5,303 nt of DNA, taken from Pseudomonadota bacterium (GTDB lineage Bacteria > Pseudomonadota > Alphaproteobacteria > Rhizobiales > Methylopilaceae). Each line of letters starts with the position of its first letter. The stretch's first letter is position 1. The notes under the pieces were generated by a model that saw only the letters and a list, made by a program, of their open reading frames with translations, was not told the origin of the DNA and did no database searches. The DNA is taken from positions 1 to 5,303 of the forward strand of contig JAEWEX010000430.1 of NCBI GenBank assembly GCA_023389135.1, given 5' to 3'. Made by a program: the position numbers and the translations under genes. Below are positions 1-5,303 of the stretch, in pieces.

Positions 1-642
1 CTCCTCCTGGTCGTGGGTCACGAACATGGCGGTGGCGCCGCTGGCGCGCAGGATGCCCTTGAGCTCGATCTGCATGATCTCGCGCAGGTTCTTGTCGAGG
101 GCGCTGAACGGCTCGTCGAACAGGATCAGCGCCGGCTCGACCACCAGCGCCCGCGCCACCGACACACGCTGCTGCTGGCCGCCCGACAGGGTGGTCACAG
201 GCCGGCCGGCCATGTGCGCCATGCGCACCAGCTCCAGCACATCCGCGACCTTGCGGGCGATCGTCTCGCGCGGCAGGCCACGGACCGACAGCCCGAAGCC
301 GACATTCTCCTCGACCGTCATGTGCGGGAACAGCGCGTAGCTCTGGAACACCATGCCGAAATTGCGCCGGTTGGGCGGAACCCCGGTGATGTCGCGGCCA
401 CCCAGGGAGATGCGCCCGGCATCGGGAGCCAGCAGGCCCGCGAGAATGCGCAGGAGCGTCGTCTTCCCGCAGCCGGACGGACCGAGCAGGGTGACGAACT
501 CGCCGGCGCCCACATCGAGTTCGAACGAGCGGAGCACCGGCACGGCGCCGAACGCCTTGCGCACCCCGCGGATGGCGAGGTAGCTGCCGCTCGCGGAAGC
601 CGCGGGCTCCGTCGCCCGCGGCTCTGCAACGGCTGAGGACAT
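1..642 (-). CDS. ABC importer ATP-binding subunit, PotA-like (partial, C-terminus beyond left edge)
   Basis: This is the cytoplasmic ATPase of an ABC importer; it would hydrolyse ATP to drive uptake of the solute captured by the binding protein encoded just upstream. The 214 visible residues contain every nucleotide-binding motif: Walker A GPSGCGKT (54-61), Q-loop Gln100 in MVFQSYALFPHMTV, signature LSGGQQQR (152-159), Walker B LILFDEP with catalytic Glu177, D-loop SALD (180-183) and H-loop His210. The stretch PPNRRNFGMVFQ followed by SYALFPHMTVEEN is typical of the PotA/UgpC/FbpC group, which carries a C-terminal regulatory TOBE domain; that part lies off the window. The ATG at 640-642 shares its A with the TGA of the preceding gene, which suggests translational coupling. 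The first 20 or so residues are Ala/Ser-rich and poorly conserved in character. Family assignment is secure. The substrate is not, though polyamine or a related compound fits the partner protein. Confidence 0.95.
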   Translation of the reverse strand, partial: MSSAVAEPRATEPAASASGSYLAIRGVRKAFGAVPVLRSFELDVGAGEFVTLLGPSGCGKTTLLRILAGLLAPDAGRISLGGRDITGVPPNRRNFGMVFQSYALFPHMTVEENVGFGLSVRGLPRETIARKVADVLELVRMAHMAGRPVTTLSGGQQQRVSVARALVVEPALILFDEPFSALDKNLREIMQIELKGILRASGATAMFVTHDQEE

Positions 643-1685
643 CAGCCCACGATCTCGCGGTCGAAGCGGTCGGTGGTCTCCTGGAGCTTTTCGGAGAAGA
701 AGCCCCAGTCGATGGCCACGAGATCCTTGGAGGGGATCAGGGCCGGGTCGGTGCGCGCCTCGGCATTGGTCGGCGCGCCGAAGAACTCCGTCATCCAGAC
801 CTTCTGGAATTCGAGGCCCAGGCATTCGTCGATCCACGCATCGGCCAGCTCGGGGCTGGCGGCGCCCTTGACCTTGGCGACGCCCTTGGGCATCGCGAAC
901 GAGCCCTCCTTGGGACGGGCGAGGTCGATGGGCGAGCCGGCGGCCTTGCGGGGCAGGGTGTAGGTGGTGAAGAAGCCGGCCGCCATCCACGCCTCGCCCT
1001 GCTCCAGAAGGGTCGCAGCCTTGGCGGACGCCGTGAAGACGTCGAGCAGGTTGAGCTTCAGCGTCGCCAGCCGCTTGAAGGCGGCATCGAGATCGTACTG
1101 GGCTTCCTTGAGCGGCTTCCCGGTCTCGAAATGCGCGGCCATGATCATGGTCACCGGCGCCTGCGTCGTCGTCGGATGCGGGATCAGGACGCGCTCCTCG
1201 AAGCCGTCGGCCCACAGCATCTCCCAGCTGTCGACGCTGGGGACTTCCGGCACGTAGTTCGAGATCGAGATCGCCGGCCACATATAGTTGACCCAGTTGC
1301 CGTCGCGGATGATCGCGTCGGGCACCAGCTTGCCCATGTTGGGCACCTTGGAGGTCGTCAGCTTCTCGATCAGATCCTCCTTTTCGGCGATCAGCAGGAT
1401 GGGGTCGTCCATCATGACGACGTCGAACACGGGGTTCGCCCGGTTGGCCTGCAGCTTCTGGAGGTTCGGCAACGACTGCGAGCCGTCGTAGAGGACCTTG
1501 CAGTTGTACTTCTTCTCGAAGGCGGGGATCAGGTGCGCGCGCGTCGCGGCCTCCTGCCCGCCGGGACCGCCGATCCGAAGTTCTGCGGTCTGCGCGCGAA
1601 CGATGGAAGGCGCTGCGAGTGCCGCGCCGGTGACGGCCGCACCGGCCAGCAACGTGCGGCGTGTCAGAGTTCGATGACCGGTCAT
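642..1685 (-). CDS. Tat-exported ABC transporter substrate-binding protein, PotD/spermidine-putrescine-like
   Basis: This is a periplasmic solute receptor of 347 residues, close to the usual size of PotD-type proteins. The N-terminus has a twin-arginine signal: TRRTLL (8-13), an Ala-rich hydrophobic core to about residue 29, and a likely cleavage after VRA (29-31). The mature part shows the group II binding-protein pattern: ELRIGGPGG at the start, FDVVMMDD (87-94), GEAWMAAGFFTTY (230-242), an EGSFAMPKGVAKVKGAASPELADAWID stretch resembling the PotD segment before the last helices, and FFGAPTNAEA (301-310). An in-frame ATG 18 codons further upstream (1737-1739) was rejected because it would put a tail before the Tat signal and because AGAGGG precedes the ATG at 1683-1685. 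It is the first gene of the operon, and the ATPase overlaps its stop codon. The ligand cannot be read from sequence; polyamines, other cationic amines or small organic acids are all possible for this family. Tat export would mean it is folded before crossing the membrane. Confidence 0.93.
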   Translation of the reverse strand: MTGHRTLTRRTLLAGAAVTGAALAAPSIVRAQTAELRIGGPGGQEAATRAHLIPAFEKKYNCKVLYDGSQSLPNLQKLQANRANPVFDVVMMDDPILLIAEKEDLIEKLTTSKVPNMGKLVPDAIIRDGNWVNYMWPAISISNYVPEVPSVDSWEMLWADGFEERVLIPHPTTTQAPVTMIMAAHFETGKPLKEAQYDLDAAFKRLATLKLNLLDVFTASAKAATLLEQGEAWMAAGFFTTYTLPRKAAGSPIDLARPKEGSFAMPKGVAKVKGAASPELADAWIDECLGLEFQKVWMTEFFGAPTNAEARTDPALIPSKDLVAIDWGFFSEKLQETTDRFDREIVG

Positions 1686-1689
1686 GTTT

Positions 1690-1695
1690 CCCTCT
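1690..1695 (-). promoter_or_regulatory. Ribosome binding site of the solute-binding protein
   Basis: On the minus strand the bases read AGAGGG, then AAAC, then the ATG at 1683-1685. The GAGG core lies five bases from the start. This supports the ATG that places the Tat signal at the N-terminus over the one 18 codons upstream. Confidence 0.6.
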
Positions 1696-1763
1696 TTGGG
1701 CGCGTTGATGGCGCGGAGTTGCGTCAGCCACCCAGCCAAGGGGCGGCGGCACCGGGACCGAAC

Positions 1764-1802
1764 CTTGACAGCCGGGTTGCTCGGTCGTCAAGTCGCTTGA
1801 CA
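1764..1802. promoter_or_regulatory. Cluster of three alternating CTTGAC/GTCAAG hexamers; candidate divergent -35 elements or operator
   Basis: CTTGAC occurs at 1764-1769 (plus), 1787-1792 (minus, read as GTCAAG) and 1796-1801 (plus). The first pair forms a 29-bp dyad whose inner part also pairs (CCG 1772-1774 with CGG 1782-1784, plus G-C and G-T pairs). The second pair gives GTCAAGTCGCTTGAC, a perfect 6-bp inverted repeat around TCG. CTTGAC matches the alphaproteobacterial -35 consensus. The minus copy could therefore serve the importer operon, whose start is about 100 bp away, and the 1796 copy the glycosyltransferase. However, no convincing -10 hexamer lies 16-18 bases from either one. A regulator binding site overlapping the promoters fits as well. 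No regulator family is assigned. Confidence 0.4.
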
Positions 1803-1836
1803 TAGCATGCGTGCCGCATTGTTGGGCATGCCTATG
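1801..1836. repeat. Bulged inverted repeat next to the CTTGAC cluster
   Basis: CATAGCATGC (1801-1810) pairs with GCATGCCTATG (1826-1836) over ten base pairs with one bulged C (1831). The loop is 15 bases. The left arm begins on the last base of the CTTGAC copy at 1796-1801. It could be a second protein-binding dyad or a hairpin in the leader RNA of the plus-strand gene. No run of T follows, so a terminator is unlikely. It is seen directly; its function is unknown. Confidence 0.4.
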
Positions 1837-1953
1837 GAGTTGTCTTCCGCGGTCGGGTCGGCGATGGCCGGGGCGGCCTGCACCGCGCGGCCCTGCGCGG
1901 CCCTGCATTCGCGCGGCGGCGTTCCGGTTTTCGCCGCTGCCAATGGCCTGTAG
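1834..1953 (+). CDS. Possible 39-codon leader ORF upstream of the glycosyltransferase
   Basis: An ATG at 1834-1836 opens a 39-codon frame ending at TAG 1951-1953, in the same phase as the glycosyltransferase and 36 bases before its proposed ATT start. The peptide begins MELSSAVGSAMAGAA and ends VPVFAAANGL; it is Ala/Gly-rich and resembles nothing I recognise. Third positions are mostly G or C, but that is weak evidence in such GC-rich DNA, and there is no good Shine-Dalgarno sequence before the ATG. If translated, a ribosome stopping at the TAG would cover the left arm of the hairpin at 1957-1983 and could free the downstream AGGAGG. Alternatively it is a chance ORF, or the TAG is a nonsense mutation in a longer glycosyltransferase reading frame. 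A longer N-terminus would be unusual for that family. Confidence 0.2.
   Translation: MELSSAVGSAMAGAACTARPCAALHSRGGVPVFAAANGL
1885..1904. repeat. 10-bp perfect tandem duplication
   Basis: GCGCGGCCCT occurs twice in direct succession (1885-1894 and 1895-1904) and is followed by GC. It lies in the non-coding leader, or inside the possible short ORF, where 10 bp would shift the frame. It is probably a slippage product in GC-rich DNA; no function is evident. Confidence 0.5.
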
Positions 1954-1956
1954 CTT

Positions 1957-1983
1957 CCCCCTGTCGGCGATGGCGACAGGAGG
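1957..1983 (+). promoter_or_regulatory. Hairpin masking the glycosyltransferase Shine-Dalgarno sequence
   Basis: CCTGTCG (1960-1966) is perfectly complementary to CGACAGG (1974-1980), with the loop GCGATGG (1967-1973). After a C1959/A1981 mismatch, C1957-C1958 pair with G1982-G1983. Five of the six bases of AGGAGG (1978-1983) are therefore paired in the right arm and the sixth is stacked in the mismatch. No T-run follows on either strand, so this does not look like a terminator. Its position argues for control of ribosome access to the proposed start at 1990. Confidence 0.45.
1978..1983 (+). promoter_or_regulatory. AGGAGG ribosome binding site that points to an ATT start
   Basis: This is a perfect six-base Shine-Dalgarno core. 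Within the usual spacing window downstream there is no ATG, GTG or TTG in any frame. The only start-like codons are ATC (1987-1989, 3 bases away) and ATT (1990-1992, 6 bases away), both in phase with the glycosyltransferase. It therefore decides the start proposed for that gene. Confidence 0.5.
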
Positions 1984-1989
1984 CCCATC

Positions 1990-3216
1990 ATTCAAGCATC
2001 TTCGGACCACGGAACGGGCCGGCCCAGGGCGCTGCTGGCCTGGGAATTCGGCTCCGGGCGGACGCATGCCAGCAACCTTCTGGGGGTGGGCCGGCATCTG
2101 GCGTCGCGGGGGGTCGACTGTGTCGCGGCGCTCTACGAGCCGTCGTTCGCGCCGGACTTCGCCGGCGCCGGAATCCCCGTGGTGCAGAACTATGTCTGGC
2201 CGCAGAGGCGCCGCGCCCCCATCGCCTGGGAGGAACGGCCGGTGCACGGCCTGGGCGACGTGCTGGGCAATCTGGGCTTCTGCGACCGCGGCGCGCTGCG
2301 GGCCATGCTCGGCCACTATGACGGGCTGTTTTCGCTGGCGCGGCCGGACATCGTGCTGGCGGACAATGCCTTCGGCGCGCTGCTGGCCGCGCGCGGGCGG
2401 TGCCCCGCCATCGCGCTCGGAACCAATGCCTGCCTGCCGCCGGTGCTGGGCGACGGCTTCGCCCCGCAGCCCGGAGCCGCGGGCCCGCCGTCCTGGCCGG
2501 AGGCCGCGCTGTGCGACGCCATCGGCCGTGCGCTGGAGGAGGCCGGCCGGCCGGCGCTCTCGCAACTGTCCGACATCCTCGACGTCGCCGCGGTGTTTCC
2601 GTTCGGCCCGCCCGAATTCGACCTCTACGGCGCGGTTCGCCAGGCGCCGGCGCTGCCGCCGCACGTGCCCGACCTCGACGGTCCGGTGACGCCCGGCGGC
2701 GGCGGGGAGGAACTGTTCGTCTATCTCCACGACTTCGTCCAGCACAGCCGCCCGCTGATGGACGCGCTGCATGCGGTCGAGCGGCCCATGCGGATCCACA
2801 TCCCCGGCCTGGCGGCCGGCGAACGGGAGCGGTTCCCGCCCTGGTGCTGGGTGGAGGAAGAAGCGGTGCCTGTGGACCGCATCCTCAGGCATGCGCGCGC
2901 CGTGCTGCATCACGGCGGCCTGCACCTCGCCAGCATCTGTCTCGCGGCCGGCCTGCCGCAGGTGATCCTCGCCAAGGAACTGGACAACGAACTGTCGGGG
3001 CGGCTCGTGCAGCAGCGGGGGCTGGGCCACGCGACGCTGCTCGGCAAGGCGACGCCGGAATGGCTGGTGGCGTCCGCGCGGCGGGTCTTCGACGACGATG
3101 AACTGCGGCGGCGCTGCGTCGATGCCGCGCCGGAGTTCGGCCGCTGGCTCGACCGCGACCCGACGCTGGTGGTGGCGAGCGCCGCGATGGATGCGCTGGG
3201 GCTCGCCGGCCGGTGA
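1990..3216 (+). CDS. GT1-like glycosyltransferase (GT-B fold), probable non-canonical ATT start
   Basis: This is a probable nucleotide-sugar-dependent glycosyltransferase of 408 residues, related to the UDP-glucosyl/glucuronosyltransferase-like (GT1/GT28) proteins. The N-terminal Rossmann half starts with LLAWEFGSGRTHASN (15-29), the equivalent of the family's G-x-G-H loop, with His26 as the likely catalytic base. PDIVLADN (119-126) ends an acceptor-domain strand. The C-terminal half carries the donor-binding signature around HARAVLHHGGLHLASICLAAGLPQVI (301-326), including HHGG (307-310), followed by a DNELSGRLVQQRGLG segment, as in this family. The GTG at 2086-2088 would remove strand 1 and the His loop, so the start must lie upstream. 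The frame opens after TAG 1951-1953 and offers no ATG, GTG or TTG before 2086. ATT 1990 follows AGGAGG by six bases; CTG at 2032 or 2035 is a weaker option. Sugar donor and acceptor are unknown. It is transcribed away from the importer and converges on the cyclase. Confidence 0.85.
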   Translation: MQASSDHGTGRPRALLAWEFGSGRTHASNLLGVGRHLASRGVDCVAALYEPSFAPDFAGAGIPVVQNYVWPQRRRAPIAWEERPVHGLGDVLGNLGFCDRGALRAMLGHYDGLFSLARPDIVLADNAFGALLAARGRCPAIALGTNACLPPVLGDGFAPQPGAAGPPSWPEAALCDAIGRALEEAGRPALSQLSDILDVAAVFPFGPPEFDLYGAVRQAPALPPHVPDLDGPVTPGGGGEELFVYLHDFVQHSRPLMDALHAVERPMRIHIPGLAAGERERFPPWCWVEEEAVPVDRILRHARAVLHHGGLHLASICLAAGLPQVILAKELDNELSGRLVQQRGLGHATLLGKATPEWLVASARRVFDDDELRRRCVDAAPEFGRWLDRDPTLVVASAAMDALGLAGR

Positions 3217-3217
3217 T

Positions 3218-3235
3218 GCGGCAGCGATGCTGCGC
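3218..3235. terminator. Small hairpin between convergent genes, weak terminator candidate
   Basis: GCAGC (3221-3225) pairs with GCTGC (3229-3233) around the loop GAT. G3218-C3235 and C3219-G3234 extend the stem past a bulged G3220. It fills the 18-bp gap between the glycosyltransferase stop (3214-3216) and the cyclase stop (3235-3237). Only TATTT follows on the plus strand and there is no T-run on the minus strand, so intrinsic termination is doubtful. Confidence 0.25.
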
Positions 3236-5303
3236 TATTTCGTGCGGGCGTCGATGGTTCCGTCCCAGTCCGCCGGGGCGGGCCCGGCCGGCATGAGGTC
3301 GATGCGCGCCGCATAGGCGGCGTACAGGCGAGCGAGGGCCGGCGGTGCAGTCCGGCGCGCATCCGCAAGCGTGATGCGGGCGGTGTCGCGGTCGCCGGCC
3401 CGCCAGGCTGCGAGATAGCGGGCGTGGCGGGTGGCGACATCGCGGAACGCGTCGGAGGCGGCATGCGCGGCGTCGCCCAGCAGCGCGAACACGGTGACCG
3501 CCCGGTCGCGGCCGACGACGCGCACGCGGTCGACCTCCAGGAAGGCGAGGTCGCCGGCCGCGGTCCTGGTCGCCTCCGTCACCAGCACCGCAACGCCATA
3601 GGTCTTGGTCAGCCCCTCGACGCGGGAGGCGAGGTTCACGCCGTCGCCGATGGCGGAATAGCTGAAGCGCTGCGCCGAGCCGAGATTTCCGACGCAGGCG
3701 GGACCGGTGTGCAGCCCGATGCCGATGGCAAGCGGCGCGGCCCGCCCGGCATTGAGCCGGTCCAGCGCCTCCAGCATGGCGAGCGCGGCAAGGCACGCCT
3801 TCCGCGGATGCCCGGCGATGTCCAGCGGCGCGTTCCAGAACGCCATCACCGCGTCGCCCATGTACTTGTCGATGGTGGCCTCCGACGACAGCAGCACCTC
3901 GGTCATGGGTGTCAGGAAGCCGTTAAGCAGGGCGGTCAGCTCGTCCGGATCCAGCGTTTCGGAAAGCGCCGTGAAGCCGCGGATGTCCGAGAACAGGACG
4001 GTGAGCTCGCGCGTCTCGCCTCCCAGCCTGAGCGCTCGGGGGTCGTCGGCCAGGCGCTCCACCAGCGCCGGCGCCAGGTAGTGGCCGAAGGCATCGCGGA
4101 CCTGCTGCTTCTCGCGGTCGGTGAGCAGAAGCAGCAGCGGCATGGAGACTACGAACACCGCGGTGACGGTGCCGGCCGGCAGCAGCGGGTCGATCAGCAG
4201 CAGTCCGCCGGAGAACGCGCCCCATGACAGTCCGACGGCGGCGGCCACGAGGACAAGCGCGCCCAGCGTGCAGGCCACCGCGCCGGCCCGGCGCGCCAGC
4301 AGGATCAGCACGCCGCCCAGCAGGATCGCGGCCACGATCTCGGCGCCGAACGCCCAGTCCGGTCGCGACAGCGCCACCCCCGCCATGACCTGGTCGATGG
4401 CTTCGGCGTGGACGCGGACGCCGGCGACGCCCTGTTGCAGCGGGGTCACCACCAGGTCGCGCAGGCCGACGGCGCTGGTGCCGATCAGGACGATGCGGCC
4501 CTCGACCGCTGCGGCCAGTTCGGCGCCCGCGGCGGGGTCCAGCAGGCGCGCCGCCGGGACCACGGGCATGGAGGGCAGCCCGGAGTGGTAGATCCACAGC
4601 TCGCCACCGGGGCCCGTGGGGATTTCCAGCGCCCCGGTGCGCACCGCCACCATGGCGGGCGCGCCGGTGTCGGCCTCGCCGCTGGCGCCGGTCGAGCGAA
4701 CCAGGATGGAGCTTGCCCCCTGCGCCACCCGCAGCGTTTCCAGCGACAGCGCCGGATAGAGGCTGCCTTGTGCCGAGGCGACCAGCGGGATCGAGCGCAC
4801 GACGCCGTCATGGGTGGGCGGAAACGAGAAGAAGCCGAAGCCCCGGGCCGCCTCGGTCAGCGGTGCGAGGTTCGACACGCCGCCGCGGAAGTCGGGCAGG
4901 TAGGATTTCGGATCGGCGCCGCCGAAGGCAAAGCCGGCTCTGGGGGCGGGCAGGGTGCTGGCGGTCTCGCCGGAGATGGCGATGCCGGCGACGACGCTGC
5001 CGCGGGCGAATGCCTCCGCGAGCATCAGATCGTTGTCCAGCGCGGTGCGGTCGGCGGGCAGCACCACGGTCGCGCCGGCGCGCTCCAGCTCGCCTGCGAC
5101 CCGCGCGAGCGAGCTGCGGTCCGGCTCCGGAAACACCATGTCGAAGGCGATCGCGGCGGCGCCGAGCTCGGTCAGGCGGTCGACCATGGCGGCAAGGGTG
5201 TCGCGCGGCCACGGCCATTGCCCCAGCCGCCGGATGGAGGCCTCGTCGATGTCCACCACGGTGACCGGCGCGCCCGCCTCCGCGCGGGGCTGCAGCCTCT
5301 GAT
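3235..5303 (-). CDS. CHASE2-domain membrane adenylate/guanylate cyclase, class III (partial, N-terminus beyond right edge)
   Basis: This is a membrane receptor cyclase that would make cAMP (or cGMP) from the nucleoside triphosphate in response to a signal sensed outside the cytoplasm. There are 688 visible residues; numbering here counts from the GTG at 5257-5259. A periplasmic CHASE2 domain spans about 1-298 (VDIDEASI, then LGQWPWPRD, then IAFDMVFPEPD). Three membrane segments follow at about 303-322, 327-348 and 362-380, as in other CHASE2 proteins. The cyclase domain covers about 415-595, with metal-binding Asp425 (FSDIRGFT) and Asp469 (KYMGDAVMAFWNAP), base-recognising Lys465 and Ser535, and transition-state Asn542 and Arg546 in GDGVNLASR. 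A helical tail ends in the family's PADWDGT motif. The GTG is not the true start: the frame stays open to the window edge, and the residues before it (QPRAEAGAPVTV) continue the CHASE2 strand. The N-terminal membrane anchor is missing. All catalytic residues are present, so it should be active. The sensed ligand is unknown. Confidence 0.95.
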   Translation of the reverse strand, partial: QRLQPRAEAGAPVTVVDIDEASIRRLGQWPWPRDTLAAMVDRLTELGAAAIAFDMVFPEPDRSSLARVAGELERAGATVVLPADRTALDNDLMLAEAFARGSVVAGIAISGETASTLPAPRAGFAFGGADPKSYLPDFRGGVSNLAPLTEAARGFGFFSFPPTHDGVVRSIPLVASAQGSLYPALSLETLRVAQGASSILVRSTGASGEADTGAPAMVAVRTGALEIPTGPGGELWIYHSGLPSMPVVPAARLLDPAAGAELAAAVEGRIVLIGTSAVGLRDLVVTPLQQGVAGVRVHAEAIDQVMAGVALSRPDWAFGAEIVAAILLGGVLILLARRAGAVACTLGALVLVAAAVGLSWGAFSGGLLLIDPLLPAGTVTAVFVVSMPLLLLLTDREKQQVRDAFGHYLAPALVERLADDPRALRLGGETRELTVLFSDIRGFTALSETLDPDELTALLNGFLTPMTEVLLSSEATIDKYMGDAVMAFWNAPLDIAGHPRKACLAALAMLEALDRLNAGRAAPLAIGIGLHTGPACVGNLGSAQRFSYSAIGDGVNLASRVEGLTKTYGVAVLVTEATRTAAGDLAFLEVDRVRVVGRDRAVTVFALLGDAAHAASDAFRDVATRHARYLAAWRAGDRDTARITLADARRTAPPALARLYAAYAARIDLMPAGPAPADWDGTIDARTK

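Noticed and set aside
13..636. Long plus-strand open frame opposite the ATPase gene
   Set aside because: The minus strand here encodes every ABC ATPase motif in order. The plus frame is His/Arg/Ala-rich with no family character and is a by-product of GC-rich codon use.
1131..1805. Plus-strand frame of 224 codons opposite the binding protein and running into the intergenic region
   Set aside because: It is antisense to a clear Tat-exported binding protein. The translation is rich in Arg, His and Asp in low-complexity fashion, with no recognisable domain.
1866..1878. GGCCG-GGG-CGGCC inverted repeat
   Set aside because: Only five base pairs of pure G/C in very GC-rich DNA; expected by chance, with no T-run and no relation to a start or stop.
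1788..1991. 67-codon minus-strand frame in the intergenic region
   Set aside because: No SD, no family resemblance, and it lies across the dyads and the plus-strand SD hairpin. Coding is not supported.
1811..2689. 292-codon plus-strand frame overlapping the glycosyltransferase in another phase
   Set aside because: The translation is dominated by Arg, Pro, Trp and Ser and has no motif, while the other phase carries the glycosyltransferase signature. It mattered only as a possible source of a frameshifted ATG start at 1970, which has no SD.
2885..3796. 303-codon minus-strand frame spanning the glycosyltransferase 3' end and the cyclase 3' end
   Set aside because: It crosses two convergent genes with clear products, and its Arg/Ala/Pro-rich translation is typical of a shadow frame.
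3424..4227. 267-codon plus-strand frame opposite the cyclase catalytic domain
   Set aside because: Antisense shadow of the cyclase. Its translation is Gly/Arg/Gln-rich without domains, whereas the minus strand keeps all catalytic residues.

Overview
The window reads as chromosomal DNA of a high-GC alphaproteobacterium. The grounds are very GC-rich third codon positions in every gene, a Tat-exported solute-binding protein in a polyamine-type ABC operon, a CHASE2-class III cyclase of a kind common in that class, and CTTGAC hexamers resembling the alphaproteobacterial -35 element. The genus cannot be read from the sequence. I see no mobile element, tRNA, rRNA or CRISPR array.

Layout. Positions 1-1685 (minus strand) hold the first two genes of an ABC importer operon: a Tat-exported PotD-like solute-binding protein, then a PotA-like ATPase. 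They overlap by one base (TGATG). The ATPase runs off the left edge, where permease genes would be expected. Positions 1686-1989 form a divergent control region of about 300 bp. It holds three alternating CTTGAC/GTCAAG hexamers, an adjoining bulged dyad, a possible 39-codon leader ORF, a 10-bp tandem duplication, and a hairpin that pairs five of the six bases of an AGGAGG Shine-Dalgarno sequence. Positions 1990-3216 (plus strand) encode a GT-B-fold, GT1-like glycosyltransferase. Its frame has no ATG, GTG or TTG that would keep the N-terminal domain intact, and the best supported start is an ATT six bases after that AGGAGG. Positions 3235-5303 (minus strand) encode a membrane CHASE2-adenylate/guanylate cyclase convergent with the glycosyltransferase. 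Its N-terminus lies beyond the right edge.

The three units (importer, glycosyltransferase, cyclase) have separate or opposed orientations and no evident shared pathway. The coding genes belong to known families. The part most worth a second look is the glycosyltransferase leader: a short ORF, an SD-masking hairpin and a non-canonical start lie in series and could form a translational switch. That reading is inference from base pairing and has not been tested.
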